In this document: positions 53,264 through 62,450 of the stretch, one piece after another
Layout: every line of letters begins with the position of its first letter
Numbering within the stretch: position 1 is the first letter of the stretch
Assembly: GCF_030580655.1 (NCBI RefSeq)
Contig: NZ_JAUQTB010000013.1
Location: 36,145 to 100,144, forward strand
Reading direction: 5' to 3'
Origin: Paenibacillus lacisoli
Lineage (GTDB): Bacteria > Bacillota > Bacilli > Paenibacillales > Paenibacillaceae
DNA: 64,000 nucleotides
Notes under the pieces: generated by a model
Told to the model about the DNA's origin: nothing
Databases searched by the model: none
The model's input: only the letters and a program-made list of their open reading frames with translations
Translations under genes and position numbers: made by a program

Positions 53264-55348
53264 ATGAATATCCAAGCGGGATTCGCTCCCGGGCTTGCTG
53301 AGGAAGAACGTCTGTGTGAACGGAGCCGTTGGCATGACACGACGTGCCGCACGACCGGCAGAGGTGAACGTCAGGAACAGGGCCAATCGGGGCGAAAAGG
53401 AGCTGTTCTTACAGAGACAGCTTATTTTGACAGCATGATCTCCGGCATTATCGGTTCACGGGACCGGGATCTGCTGCGCGAGAACGCCAACATGAACGGC
53501 GACTCTTTCAGCGGTAAAATGAGTAAAATCGGCTCCGAAAGCGCCAAATGGTATGCGCATCATGCCGTGCTTCCGAAAGAACTGTCTGCCGCCATCGAGG
53601 CCGGCTCGATCTATGTTCATGATCTTGATCAGTATGCACTCGGAACCACCAACTGTATCTTTATCCCGTTCGACCGTTTGCTGGCCAAAGGCTTTAACAC
53701 CGGTAACGGCTCTGTCCGCACTCCACAGGGGATTATGTCGGCGGTGGCACTGGTGGCTATTATCTTTCAGTCCCAGCAGAACAGTCAGTATGGCGGCGTA
53801 TCGGCGAATAAGATGGACTGGGATCTGGCTCCTTATGTCAAACGCTCCTTTCTCAAGCATTACCGCAAAGGACAGCGGCTGTTTGGCGAAGTATCCCCGG
53901 AGCTGGATGATCAGGACATAGGACTTGGAAGCATCCTGGCTGAAGCTGCTTGTCCGCGGGCCTATTCGTTCGCCGTAGATGAGACGGTGCAGGAGACAAG
54001 GCAGGCGGCCGAATCTCTGATACATAATCTGAACACGATGAGCAGTCGTGCAGGTGGGCAGATTCCTTTTACCTCGCTTAACTACGGACTCTGCACCTCA
54101 GAAGAAGGAAGGCTGGTATCGCATTCACTCCTGGAGGCTGCTGTTGCAGGATTGGGACACGGAGAAACGCCGATTTTTCCGCAGCATATTTTCCAATGTA
54201 AGCAGGGAGTGAATCAGCAGGAGGACGATCCGAATTATGATTTGTTCCTTAAGGCCATAGACTGCTCCAGCCGGCGTATGTATCCGAATTTTGTAAATGT
54301 GGATGCCTCCTTCAATCTGCCTTACTATCGTGAGGATGACCCGGATACCATTATTGCCACCATGGGCTGCCGCACCCGTACGATTGCGGACCGGTTCGGG
54401 CGTAACCGCCAGAGCGGTAAGGGTAACCTGTCATTCAACACAGTGAACTTGGTAAAGCTGGGTATCGATTACGGCATTTGTCAGGGACAGCGGGAGCAGG
54501 CCGATCTGGAAGGGTTTTATAATGAGCTTCAAAGCGTACTGGACATTGCTGCCCGTGGTCTTATTCACCGCTATCGAATTCAGTCGGCGCAGCCAGCCAA
54601 AGCTTTTGATTTCATGATGCGTGAAGGTGTATGGGAAGGCGGGGAACAGCTGGAAGGAGATGAGCCGGTGGCATCCTTGCTGAAGCATGGCACGCTGGCT
54701 ATAGGCTTTATCGGCCTTGCGGAATGTATGGTTGGGCTGTTCGGACGGCATCATGGAGGAGATGAAGATATATACCGCGAAGCCTACCGGGTCATTGAGT
54801 ACATGCGCCGTTACTGTGATGAGATGAGCGAGATTCATAACCTGAATATAACGCTGTTCGCGACACCGGCCGAGGGCTTGTCTGGCAAATTCACAGCGAT
54901 TGACAGGGCGCGTTATGGGCTGATTCCGGGAGTGAACGACCGTGAATATTATACCAATTCGTTTCATATCCCGGTCTATCACCAGCTTCCTGCCGCCCGC
55001 AAAATCCAGCTGGAAGCTCCATTTCACAAATTGTGCAACGCAGGCGCTATCTCCTATATTGAGATGGACGGCAATGCCCGCAGCAACCCAGAGGCGTTTC
55101 GGCGGATCGTACAGTATGCGCTTAGCCAGGACATCGGCTACTTCTCGATTAATCACCCGATCGACCGCTGTACCGGCTGCGGATATGAAGGAATCATTGG
55201 CAGCTGCTGCCCGCAGTGCGGAGCGGATGAGGAACAGGTTCACATCCAGCGGCTGCGCCGGGTGACCGGCTACCTGACAGGCGATTACAAGGTCAGATTC
55301 AATAATGCCAAGCAGGCCGAGGTCCGCGACCGGGTCAAACACCGATGA
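53264..55348 (+). CDS. nrdD: Anaerobic ribonucleoside-triphosphate reductase (class III)
   Basis: Oxygen-sensitive glycyl-radical enzyme making dNTPs without oxygen, 694 residues. Core features: RENANMNGDSFSGKMSK, the substrate pocket region MGCRTRTIADRFG and FVNVDASFNLPYY, four zinc cysteines in CTGCGYEGIIGSCCPQCG, and the glycyl radical site RRVTGYL with G669 near the C-terminus. The N-terminus (about 55 residues, low complexity, Arg/Glu/Gly-rich) does not resemble the ATP-cone allosteric domain usually present, so overall dATP inhibition may be lost. Start at 53264, because GGAGG lies 8 bp upstream and inside the ATG-frame at 53249. Stop overlaps nrdG. Confidence 0.93.
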   Translation: MNIQAGFAPGLAEEERLCERSRWHDTTCRTTGRGERQEQGQSGRKGAVLTETAYFDSMISGIIGSRDRDLLRENANMNGDSFSGKMSKIGSESAKWYAHHAVLPKELSAAIEAGSIYVHDLDQYALGTTNCIFIPFDRLLAKGFNTGNGSVRTPQGIMSAVALVAIIFQSQQNSQYGGVSANKMDWDLAPYVKRSFLKHYRKGQRLFGEVSPELDDQDIGLGSILAEAACPRAYSFAVDETVQETRQAAESLIHNLNTMSSRAGGQIPFTSLNYGLCTSEEGRLVSHSLLEAAVAGLGHGETPIFPQHIFQCKQGVNQQEDDPNYDLFLKAIDCSSRRMYPNFVNVDASFNLPYYREDDPDTIIATMGCRTRTIADRFGRNRQSGKGNLSFNTVNLVKLGIDYGICQGQREQADLEGFYNELQSVLDIAARGLIHRYRIQSAQPAKAFDFMMREGVWEGGEQLEGDEPVASLLKHGTLAIGFIGLAECMVGLFGRHHGGDEDIYREAYRVIEYMRRYCDEMSEIHNLNITLFATPAEGLSGKFTAIDRARYGLIPGVNDREYYTNSFHIPVYHQLPAARKIQLEAPFHKLCNAGAISYIEMDGNARSNPEAFRRIVQYALSQDIGYFSINHPIDRCTGCGYEGIIGSCCPQCGADEEQVHIQRLRRVTGYLTGDYKVRFNNAKQAEVRDRVKHR

Positions 55349-55848
55349 ATATATGCGGGTATATCCGGGAGTCAGTCAATGAAGGAACAGGGCTGCGCGC
55401 CGTCGTCTTCATCAGCGGCTGCCGGCACGGCTGTCCGGGCTGTTTTAACACGGAATCCTGGAGCTTCTCGGCAGGTGAAGTGTTCACTCCAGAACGGCAG
55501 GAAGAAGTCATTCGGGAAGCTGCAGATAACCCGCTTTTGGAAGGGCTGACCCTATGCGGCGGGGATCCTTTCTTCTCAGCTGGAGAGTGTATTCCCTTTG
55601 TCCAGCGTTACCGGGAGACCTGCCCGGGCCACACGGTGTGGGCATATACAGGTTATGAATTTGAGGCATTGCTGAAACGCTCGGCGATGAGAAGGCTGGC
55701 GGAGCTGTGCGATGTTATCGTGGACGGGTCCTTTGTGGAGCGAGAGAAAGACGTGTCTCTTCGTTTCCGCGGGAGCCGTAATCAGCGGCTGATTGACGTT
55801 CAGGCCAGTCTGCAGTCGGGAGTAACGGTATGTATGGATATGATTTGA
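55345..55848 (+). CDS. nrdG: Anaerobic ribonucleotide reductase activating protein
   Basis: Radical SAM enzyme that puts the glycyl radical on NrdD, 167 residues. The 4Fe-4S cysteines are C26, C30 and C33 in ISGCRHGCPGCFN; the GGDPF SAM-binding motif (LTLCGGDPFFS) follows. The gene starts within the nrdD stop (ATGA overlap), giving coupled, roughly equimolar expression. Cytoplasmic, only useful without oxygen. Terminated by a hairpin. Confidence 0.95.
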   Translation: MNICGYIRESVNEGTGLRAVVFISGCRHGCPGCFNTESWSFSAGEVFTPERQEEVIREAADNPLLEGLTLCGGDPFFSAGECIPFVQRYRETCPGHTVWAYTGYEFEALLKRSAMRRLAELCDVIVDGSFVEREKDVSLRFRGSRNQRLIDVQASLQSGVTVCMDMI

Positions 55849-55853
55849 AGAGG

Positions 55854-55884
55854 AGCTCTTTCCTACATGGAAGGAGCTTTTTGC
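55854..55884 (+). terminator. Terminator of nrdDG
   Basis: AGCTCTTTCC and GGAAGGAGCT pair fully (one T-G pair) around TACAT, followed by TTTTGC. Confidence 0.8.
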
Positions 55885-56003
55885 TTTGGCCGCGGTACAG
55901 CCTTCCCTGATGAGCAGGCATCCTCTTCTGCATGTATCCTCTCATGCTGCAGCTAATGCTATAATAGAAGGAAAATGATTTTACGGCTGAAAGGAGGGTC
56001 CTT

Positions 56004-57689
56004 ATGGACACACCTGCACAGGAGCTGGAGATCCTCAAAACGATTGCCCAGACGCTGAACGAGTGCGGTGACCCTGATCACATGTTGTCTGAGGTGCTGC
56101 ATAAGCTGCTCGAGCTTACCGGATTGACTGCGGGGTGGATATTTCTTCTCGAAGATACCGATTCCCCCCAGGAGCTGAAGGCGGCATGCGGAATGCCCCC
56201 GGCTTTATGTAAGGACGGCATGCAGCCGATGTGCTCTCCGGCATGCTGGTGCCTGAACCGTTATCGTGACGGCCGGCTGCAGGATGCGGTGAATATCCTG
56301 AACTGCAAGAGGCTGGAAGACGCCGTCGACTACAAATGGGGAGATACCTGCGGGATTACCCATCATGCGACCATTCCATTAGTGTCAGGGACGCGGCGTT
56401 TTGGTCTGATGAACGTTGCCGCACCTGGCAAGGAGCATTTTACAGACCGGGAGCTCGCGCTGCTCCAGTCTGTAGCTTACCAGATCGGCGGGACACTCGA
56501 GCGTATCCGCTTGTGGCAGGCAGAGCAGCACAGGGGGGACTTGTTCGCCAGATTGGGTGAATTCAGCCGTGCACTGGACCGGACAGTGGCGGATACAGGC
56601 AGTAGAACGAGGCTGGAGGACGAGAGTATCCGGCTGCTGCAGAAACATTTTCATTTGCCTTTGACAGCGCTCTATCGGGTGGAGAGCGGTCTGAGCTACA
56701 TATCGGGAGCCGCGGGCCGCTCGAATTGCCCTATCGTCCATACGACGGCTGTATCTGGGGCTGCTCGTCTGCTCACTACCCGTGTAGGAGAACGGAGATA
56801 TGCGGCAGCCGAGCAGGCTGAGATGGCGGAATGGACGCATCTTTGCCGGTCACACGGCAGCGAGTCTGAACTTTCACATGTGCTGGCCGTACCTCTCCCG
56901 CTGAGCGGAAACCGGGCGCAGCTGTTCCTGCTGGCCGCTTATCCGTCTGACAGACATACCGAGGAAGTGGATGCTGAGGTGCTGGAGGCTGCGGCGGAAC
57001 ATATAGCTATTGCTCTGGAACATCTGCAGCTTGAGGAGAACCGCCGGAAGCTCGCCCGGCTCGAGGAACGCAACCGTCTGGCACGGGATCTGCATGACTC
57101 GGTCAGCCAGATGCTGTTCTCCCTCTCGCTGACGGCGCGGGGAGTAGAGAGCATGCTTGGCGGAAGTGAGCAGGAGCACCAGCTGCTGGAAGCTGTATCT
57201 GACATGCGTACTTTGTCCCAAGCTGCTCTCAAAGAAATGCGCAGCCTGATTACACAGCTGCGGCCTGCCGGCCTCGAAGAGGGACTGACCCCAGCGCTGC
57301 AGAACTATGCCCGGCAGCTCGGCCTCCGTGTCCATCTGGAAGTAAACGGCATTGCCGAGCTGCCCTCTACCATGGAGGAAGCGCTCTGGCGGATCGGGCA
57401 GGAAGCGCTCAACAATATCAGCAAGCATGCCGGTACGAGGAGCGCCGAGATCAGGTTAAGCGCTCGTGACGACGCGGTTACATTCCATGTAGCGGATCAG
57501 GGGCGGGGCGGTGCTGCCACGAACAGACCCAGAGAGGCGGGAGCATCCTACGGTTTGACCATGATGAAAGAGCGGGCTGAAGCGCTGGGAGGACGGCTTG
57601 TGCTTTACAGTGTTACAGGAAAAGGCACGACGGTTGAAGTCCGTTTGCCAATAGAGAAATATATAGGAGAAGAGGGGGATTCAAGATGA
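56004..57689 (+). CDS. GAF-domain sensor histidine kinase, AirS/YhcY-like
   Basis: A 561-residue cytoplasmic kinase of the NarX/DegS class. The first GAF domain is rich in cysteines: C62, C69, C77, C81, C83, C101, C116, in a pattern C-x3-C-x-C-x17-C within SPACWCLNRYRDG...VNILNCKRLE. A second GAF-like domain spans about 190-350. The HisKA_3 domain has His about 364 (LARDLHDSVSQMLFSLSL), then HATPase (EALNNISKHAG, ASYGLTMMKERAEALGG). Staphylococcal AirS, with the same layout, holds an oxygen-sensitive Fe-S cluster, so oxygen or redox sensing is likely. Its position right after nrdDG fits. AAGGAGGG precedes the ATG; overlaps its regulator gene. Confidence 0.85.
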   Translation: MDTPAQELEILKTIAQTLNECGDPDHMLSEVLHKLLELTGLTAGWIFLLEDTDSPQELKAACGMPPALCKDGMQPMCSPACWCLNRYRDGRLQDAVNILNCKRLEDAVDYKWGDTCGITHHATIPLVSGTRRFGLMNVAAPGKEHFTDRELALLQSVAYQIGGTLERIRLWQAEQHRGDLFARLGEFSRALDRTVADTGSRTRLEDESIRLLQKHFHLPLTALYRVESGLSYISGAAGRSNCPIVHTTAVSGAARLLTTRVGERRYAAAEQAEMAEWTHLCRSHGSESELSHVLAVPLPLSGNRAQLFLLAAYPSDRHTEEVDAEVLEAAAEHIAIALEHLQLEENRRKLARLEERNRLARDLHDSVSQMLFSLSLTARGVESMLGGSEQEHQLLEAVSDMRTLSQAALKEMRSLITQLRPAGLEEGLTPALQNYARQLGLRVHLEVNGIAELPSTMEEALWRIGQEALNNISKHAGTRSAEIRLSARDDAVTFHVADQGRGGAATNRPREAGASYGLTMMKERAEALGGRLVLYSVTGKGTTVEVRLPIEKYIGEEGDSR

Positions 57690-58366
57690 GTATCAGACTG
57701 CTGCTGGCCGACGATCACGCTATGGTGCGCCGGGGCATGCAGGTGTTCCTGTCCACTCAGCAGGATATCGTTCTTGTTGGGGAGGCTTCGGACGGCCGGG
57801 AAGCATTGGAGCAGGTGGCTGAGCTGCAGCCGGATATTATACTGATGGATTTGAATATGCCGGTATTGGATGGAATTCAGGCGGCACAGGCGATAACCGC
57901 TTCCTATCCGGAGGTGAAGGTGATCGTTATGACGTCCTTTTGCGATCCGTCCCATGTTCTGCCTGCGGTCCAAGCCGGCGTAAAAGGCTACCTGCTCAAG
58001 GATATTGAACCAGAGGAACTGGCTGAAGCCATCCGCAGTGTATACCAGGGCAGGGTGGAGCTGCATCCGGATGCAGCCGGCCAGCTCATGCAGCACGTGG
58101 CGGCTGGTTCATCCTCATTGATGGAGACGAAAGGGATATCCGGCACAACGGTTGCGGCTGATTCGATAGATAACCCTGATCGGCTGACGCCGCGGGAGCG
58201 AGAGGTGCTGGCGCTTATTGCCTGCGGAAAGAGCAACAAAGCGATTGCGGAAGAGCTGGTCATCACGGAGAAGACTGTCAAAACACATGTCAGTCATCTG
58301 CTCGATAAGCTGGGTCTGACAGACCGTACCCAGGCAGCAATCTATGCAGTGAAGAAAGGTTATTAA
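57686..58366 (+). CDS. NarL/LuxR-family response regulator, AirR/YhcZ-like
   Basis: A 226-residue partner of the preceding kinase, start inside its stop codon (ATGA). The receiver domain has LLLADDHAMVRRGM, phospho-acceptor Asp about 54 (ILMDLNMPVLDG) and the Lys of GYLLKDIEPEEL. A linker is followed by the LuxR-type HTH (LTPREREVLALIACGKSNKAIAEEL, KTVKTHVSHLLDKL). Likely targets are redox and anaerobic genes; none can be named from the sequence. An 83-bp gap with its own promoter separates it from hssR. Confidence 0.9.
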   Translation: MSIRLLLADDHAMVRRGMQVFLSTQQDIVLVGEASDGREALEQVAELQPDIILMDLNMPVLDGIQAAQAITASYPEVKVIVMTSFCDPSHVLPAVQAGVKGYLLKDIEPEELAEAIRSVYQGRVELHPDAAGQLMQHVAAGSSSLMETKGISGTTVAADSIDNPDRLTPREREVLALIACGKSNKAIAEELVITEKTVKTHVSHLLDKLGLTDRTQAAIYAVKKGY

Positions 58367-58391
58367 CCTGAACGATCACGATGAGAGGTTT

Positions 58392-58420
58392 TTGTTGGTC
58401 TCAGTTCCTTGCGATATACT
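58392..58420 (+). promoter_or_regulatory. Promoter of hssRS
   Basis: TTGTTG, 17 bp, TATACT, about 30 bp before the hssR start. Ordinary SigA geometry. Confidence 0.6.
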
Positions 58421-58449
58421 TAATGGCATCCTAAAACATAAAGTGAGCG

Positions 58450-59136
58450 ATGGTGAAAATGAAACGTATTTTGGTTGTTGATGATGATGAGCATATCCGG
58501 ACGCTGCTGCGGTATGTCCTGACCAAAGAGGGATACCGTTTATTGGAAGCGGGGGATGGATTGGAAGCTGTTCAGTATCTGGAGGCCGAAGCCGTAGACT
58601 TAACCATTATTGATGTCATGATGCCCCATATGGGCGGGCTTGAACTGTGCGAGCATATTAGAGAGCACTATGATATTCCCATCATCATGCTGACAGCCAA
58701 AGACCAGCTGACAGACAAAGAGCAGGGCTACCTCCGGGGGACGGATGATTATGTCACTAAGCCTTTTGAGCCTGAGGAGCTTGTTTTCCGGGTGAAAGCC
58801 TTGTTCCGCCGTTATCACAGGACGTCCAGTGATGTAATCCGTCTGAACCGGATTGTGATTAATCGGAATAACGTAGAAGTCTCGGACGGAGAGTCTACCT
58901 TCATTCTTCCTATGAAGGAGTTTGAGCTGCTGACCCAGCTCGCGCAATATCCGGGACGTCTCTTCTCTAGGGATGAGCTGATCTCTTTGGTTTGGGGAGC
59001 GGACTATGAAGGGGACGAGCGGACGGTTGATGTGCACATTAAGCGTTTGCGCCAGCGGTTTGCAGACTACTCGGATGACTTCAGCATCCAGACCGTTCGG
59101 GGCATCGGTTACAAGATCGAGGTGGGGCGGCGTTGA
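58450..59136 (+). CDS. hssR: Heme response regulator HssR
   Basis: OmpR-family response regulator, 228 residues. Receiver: ILVVDDDEHIRTLL, phospho-acceptor Asp in LTIIDVMMPHMGG, and LRGTDDYVTKPFEPEELVFRVKALFRRY, which closely follows Staphylococcus HssR (GTDDYVTKPFEVKELIFRIR). The winged helix ends with YEGDERTVDVHIKRLRQRF and IQTVRGIGYKIE. Phosphorylated by HssS when heme accumulates, it activates hrtBA through the repeat at 60522-60541. The Shine-Dalgarno before 58450 (GTGAG) is weak. Overlaps hssS by 4 bp. Confidence 0.9.
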   Translation: MVKMKRILVVDDDEHIRTLLRYVLTKEGYRLLEAGDGLEAVQYLEAEAVDLTIIDVMMPHMGGLELCEHIREHYDIPIIMLTAKDQLTDKEQGYLRGTDDYVTKPFEPEELVFRVKALFRRYHRTSSDVIRLNRIVINRNNVEVSDGESTFILPMKEFELLTQLAQYPGRLFSRDELISLVWGADYEGDERTVDVHIKRLRQRFADYSDDFSIQTVRGIGYKIEVGRR

Positions 59137-60506
59137 AGACCTTGTATTCCCGTGTTTTTCTATTTACATTACTGGTCATTATCGTCAGCAGTATGCTGGG
59201 GTTCCTTTCCTCCAATATCTATTATCATCTCAAATTAAAACCTTACAATGACAATAAACTAATGCATACGGCAGTAGAGATTGAACGATATATTGAAGAT
59301 TCTGCAGAAAATATGGACCGTTACCTGGATCATGCCGCTGCACTGGGATATCAAATTTATCTGACCGACGGGCAAGGGGATGAACAGTACTACGGCCGCA
59401 GCTTCCGGGAAAAAAATTTGAGCCGATTGGCTCGTGACCGGGTGCTGAAAGGGGAGCGGTATCACGGCATTGCTGAATTTCCCAACAAGCCGTTTATAAC
59501 CGGTTTTTTTGAGAATACATTGAGCAACACAGTAGGCACTCCGATTCAATATAAAGGCCATACTTATGCTTTATTCATACGACCTGATGTTATACAGCAG
59601 TTTGGCGAGCTGCGTGTCTTTTTTGCCCTGATTATCCTGTGCACGGTCGTTATCAGCATTCTGCTGTTTCTTGTCAGTACCCGTTATTTGGTCAAACCGA
59701 TTTCCCGGCTGTCCGAAGCCACAAAGCGAATTGCTCAGGGCGACTACCGGCTGAAGCTGCCGATCCGGAGAAGGGATGAAATCGGCCAGCTGGCCGGACA
59801 TTTTACAACTATGAGCCAGGCCTTAGAGCGGGCAGATCAATCGCGCCAGCAGTTCGTGTCCAATGTATCCCATGAGATCCAGTCCCCGCTGACATCCATC
59901 CAGGGATTTGCCAAAGTGTTGGCGGAGAATGAGCTGTCGAAGGGGGAGAGCCGGCAGTATGCGGAGATTATTGAAAAGGAAAGCCGTCATCTTGCCCAGC
60001 TGAGCAAACAGCTGCTCCTGCTGTCCTCGCTGGAACAGGGAGAAGAAACGCTGACGATGAAAACTTTCGGGCTTCGTGTTCAATTGCTTCAAGTAATTCA
60101 GGTGCTCCAATGGCAGTTGGAGGAGAAAGGATTGCTGCTTAAGCTGTCGATCCCGGAGTCTATTCATATACGAGGAGATGAAGTGCTGCTGATGCAGGTA
60201 TGGATGAATATCCTGAGCAACGCGATCAGGTACATTCCTCAAGGCAGATCCATCTCCATACATGCAAAACCGTCCAGATCTGCAATGACCGTGTCCATTC
60301 AGGATACAGGGGACGGCATCCCGGAAGAGCATCTTCCTTTTGTCTTTGACCGCTTCTACCGGGTGGATCATGCCCGCGAGCGATCAGCTGGCGGGACTGG
60401 ACTCGGATTAGCTATCGTACAGAAAATCATCCAGCTGCACAGCGGCATAATTACGGTATCCAGCTCCCCGGAAGGTACCTGCTTTACAATCCGGCTTCCG
60501 GAGTAA
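59133..60506 (+). CDS. hssS: Heme sensor histidine kinase HssS
   Basis: A 457-residue membrane kinase starting at a TTG that overlaps the hssR stop. Two membrane segments (FLFTLLVIIVSSMLGFL and FFALIILCTVVISILLFLV) enclose an outside sensor of about 130 residues. The sensor shares YYGRSFRE, YHGIAEFPNKPFITGFFENT and SNTVG with Staphylococcus HssS (YGEPFRE, YHGIKDKPF, FVTGFFDN, DNTVG). HAMP, HisKA (NVSHEIQSPLTSIQGF) and HATPase (NILSNAIRY, DTGDGI, GTGLGLAIV) domains follow. It senses excess heme and passes phosphate to HssR. Context with hrtBA makes the call firm. Confidence 0.92.
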   Translation: MKTLYSRVFLFTLLVIIVSSMLGFLSSNIYYHLKLKPYNDNKLMHTAVEIERYIEDSAENMDRYLDHAAALGYQIYLTDGQGDEQYYGRSFREKNLSRLARDRVLKGERYHGIAEFPNKPFITGFFENTLSNTVGTPIQYKGHTYALFIRPDVIQQFGELRVFFALIILCTVVISILLFLVSTRYLVKPISRLSEATKRIAQGDYRLKLPIRRRDEIGQLAGHFTTMSQALERADQSRQQFVSNVSHEIQSPLTSIQGFAKVLAENELSKGESRQYAEIIEKESRHLAQLSKQLLLLSSLEQGEETLTMKTFGLRVQLLQVIQVLQWQLEEKGLLLKLSIPESIHIRGDEVLLMQVWMNILSNAIRYIPQGRSISIHAKPSRSAMTVSIQDTGDGIPEEHLPFVFDRFYRVDHARERSAGGTGLGLAIVQKIIQLHSGIITVSSSPEGTCFTIRLPE

Positions 60507-60521
60507 CAACTGTAATCTGTT

Positions 60522-60554
60522 ATTCATACTCCGTTCATGTTGGCTCCCTATACT
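60522..60554 (+). promoter_or_regulatory. HssR direct repeat and -10 box of hrtBA
   Basis: ATTCATACT-CC-GTTCATGTT (60522-60541) matches the staphylococcal HssR site GTTCATATT-NN-GTTCATATT at 15 of 18 positions with the same 2-bp gap. TATACT (60549-60554) follows 7 bp later, so the repeat covers the -35 region, as expected for direct activation. It lies between hssS and hrtB. Confidence 0.82.
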
Positions 60555-60581
60555 GGGGCTACACAGAGGGGGGGAGCTTGA

Positions 60582-61706
60582 ATGTACTTAGCTTTACGTG
60601 AAATGAGATTTTCCAAGGGCAGGTATATCCTGATAGGCGTTATTATGCTGCTGGTCGGGTTTCTGGTCATGTTCGTTACAGGACTTGCACAGGGGCTGGC
60701 TTACGATAATGCGGCATCTGTCCAGAATATGTCTGCGACGCATTTTATATTGGAACAGGGAGCAGAGCATCGGTTGACGAGGTCTGAACTGTCCCCGCAG
60801 AAGCTGGACGAAGTGAGGGAAACTGCCGGTGCAGGGCAAGCTGAGCCGCTTGGGGTTAAAATGACCACCGTCGTACAGGATGGAGAGCCAGGGAAAGTGG
60901 ACGTCACGCTGCTGGCTGTGGATACACATGGGTGGCTGATGCCGCGATTGACGGAAGGATCCGGCCTGCCGGGGACAGGACAGGTCGTGGTAGACGAGAG
61001 TCTTATGGAGCAGGGCGTTAAGTTGGGGAGCAGACTTGTGGATCAAGCTTCAGGGTCCGAGTGGATCGTTGCCGGATTTGTGCAAAATGAGTCCTTCAGC
61101 CATACGCCGGTAATATTGATGAATATGTCAACGTGGGCTCTTCTTGAATCACAATCCCGCAGCCAGGCTGCCGGCAGCCCGTCGGTAACAGATGGCTCCG
61201 CCTTTAATGCGATTGCCATCAAGGCTGTTGATTCGGAAGCCGAATCGATACAAGCCCAAGTGCCGGGCACAGAAGTGTTGACGAAGTCACAAGCGGTATC
61301 GGCTATTCCTGGTTATAAGGAGGAGCAGGGCTCTCTGCTCATGATGATTGTCTTTTTATTTGTAATCTCTGCTTTTGTGTTGGCCGTATTCTTCTATGTC
61401 ATGACGATTCAAAAAACAAGCCAATACGGCGTATTAAAAGCAATGGGTGCCCGTACAGCTTATCTGGCCGGGAGCGCCGCAGCGCAGGTGTTGATCCTCT
61501 CGGCGGTCAGCCTTGTTGTCAGTATCGTTCTCGTCAAGGGATTTGAAGCCATGCTGCCGGCATCCATGCCGTTCCGGCTACATTTGCCTGTACTGCTGCT
61601 GACTTGCCTAGCCTTTATTCTGATGTCCTTGGCAGGCTCCTTGTTTTCGGTATGGAAAATAGCCAGAATCAACGCACTTGAAGCTATTGGGAGGGCTGCA
61701 GCATGA
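60582..61706 (+). CDS. hrtB: HrtB, permease of the heme-detoxification ABC transporter
   Basis: FtsX/MacB-type permease of 374 residues with four membrane segments: one at the N-terminus (ILIGVIMLLVGFLVMFVTGLAQGLA) and three at the C-terminus, with a large outside domain between. MFVTGLAQGL, SAFVLAVFFYVMTIQKTSQYGVLKAMGA and the C-terminal INALEAIGRA match Staphylococcus HrtB closely. It exports or relieves toxic heme at the membrane with HrtA. GGGGGGAG precedes the ATG. The HssR repeat lies 40 bp upstream; overlaps hrtA by 4 bp. Confidence 0.92.
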   Translation: MYLALREMRFSKGRYILIGVIMLLVGFLVMFVTGLAQGLAYDNAASVQNMSATHFILEQGAEHRLTRSELSPQKLDEVRETAGAGQAEPLGVKMTTVVQDGEPGKVDVTLLAVDTHGWLMPRLTEGSGLPGTGQVVVDESLMEQGVKLGSRLVDQASGSEWIVAGFVQNESFSHTPVILMNMSTWALLESQSRSQAAGSPSVTDGSAFNAIAIKAVDSEAESIQAQVPGTEVLTKSQAVSAIPGYKEEQGSLLMMIVFLFVISAFVLAVFFYVMTIQKTSQYGVLKAMGARTAYLAGSAAAQVLILSAVSLVVSIVLVKGFEAMLPASMPFRLHLPVLLLTCLAFILMSLAGSLFSVWKIARINALEAIGRAAA

Positions 61707-62383
61707 ACAACCGACTGATACTCCGCAACATTACACGTACCTTTAGAGATGGGACTGCGAACCGCACGGTACTCGATCAATTGAACCTGGAGGTAGCTGC
61801 AGGGGAATTGGTAGCGGTAATGGGACCGTCTGGTTCAGGTAAAAGCACGTTCCTGTCCATAGCAGGTGCGCTGCTGGAGCCGTCTAGCGGTCAAGTCGAG
61901 ATTGACGGAGAATCCATTCTTGGCAAGTCTCCTGATACGCTGTCGAAACTTCGGCTCCATAAGATCGGCTTTATTTTTCAGAACGCCAATCTGATTCCCT
62001 ATCTTAAGGTTGAAGAACAGCTGCGGCTGGTGGCCAGCCTGGCCGGTATCCATAAGGCGGACGCAGCCTACAGGGCACGGCAATTGATTGAGCAGATGGG
62101 CTTGAGCCATCGAAGCAGTGCTTATCCGGATAAGCTGTCGGGGGGAGAGCGTCAGCGCGTAGCGGTGGCACGCGCGCTCATGAATGACCCGGCGGTGCTT
62201 TATGCCGATGAGCCTACAGCCAGCCTGGACTCAGCGAGGGGTCAGGATGTAGTGAGTCTGATCGCACAGCAGGTCAAAGCGGAAGGGACAAGTGCGGTGA
62301 TGGTCACGCATGATGAACGGATACTGTCTTTGTGTGACAGGGTACTGCTGCTGAAAGACGGGAGACTGAAAGAACATCCTTAA
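61703..62383 (+). CDS. hrtA: HrtA, ATPase of the heme-detoxification ABC transporter
   Basis: ABC ATPase of 226 residues in the MacB/LolD group. Walker A GPSGSGKST, Q-loop FIFQNANLIPYL, signature LSGGERQRVAVARAL, Walker B VLYADEPTASLDS and switch His in MVTHDERIL are all intact. Translationally coupled to hrtB by the ATGA overlap. It powers HrtB under heme stress. Followed by a terminator. Confidence 0.93.
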   Translation: MNNRLILRNITRTFRDGTANRTVLDQLNLEVAAGELVAVMGPSGSGKSTFLSIAGALLEPSSGQVEIDGESILGKSPDTLSKLRLHKIGFIFQNANLIPYLKVEEQLRLVASLAGIHKADAAYRARQLIEQMGLSHRSSAYPDKLSGGERQRVAVARALMNDPAVLYADEPTASLDSARGQDVVSLIAQQVKAEGTSAVMVTHDERILSLCDRVLLLKDGRLKEHP

Positions 62384-62422
62384 TCCCGCGTATTCATCAG
62401 CCGGTACATCGGAGGTCGTACA

Positions 62423-62450
62423 GCTCAGCCTTAGGGCTGGCTTTTTATTT
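62423..62450 (+). terminator. Terminator after hrtA
   Basis: GC-CAGCC pairs with GGCTG-GC (bulged T on the left arm) around TTAG, followed by TTTTTATTT. Confidence 0.75.
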
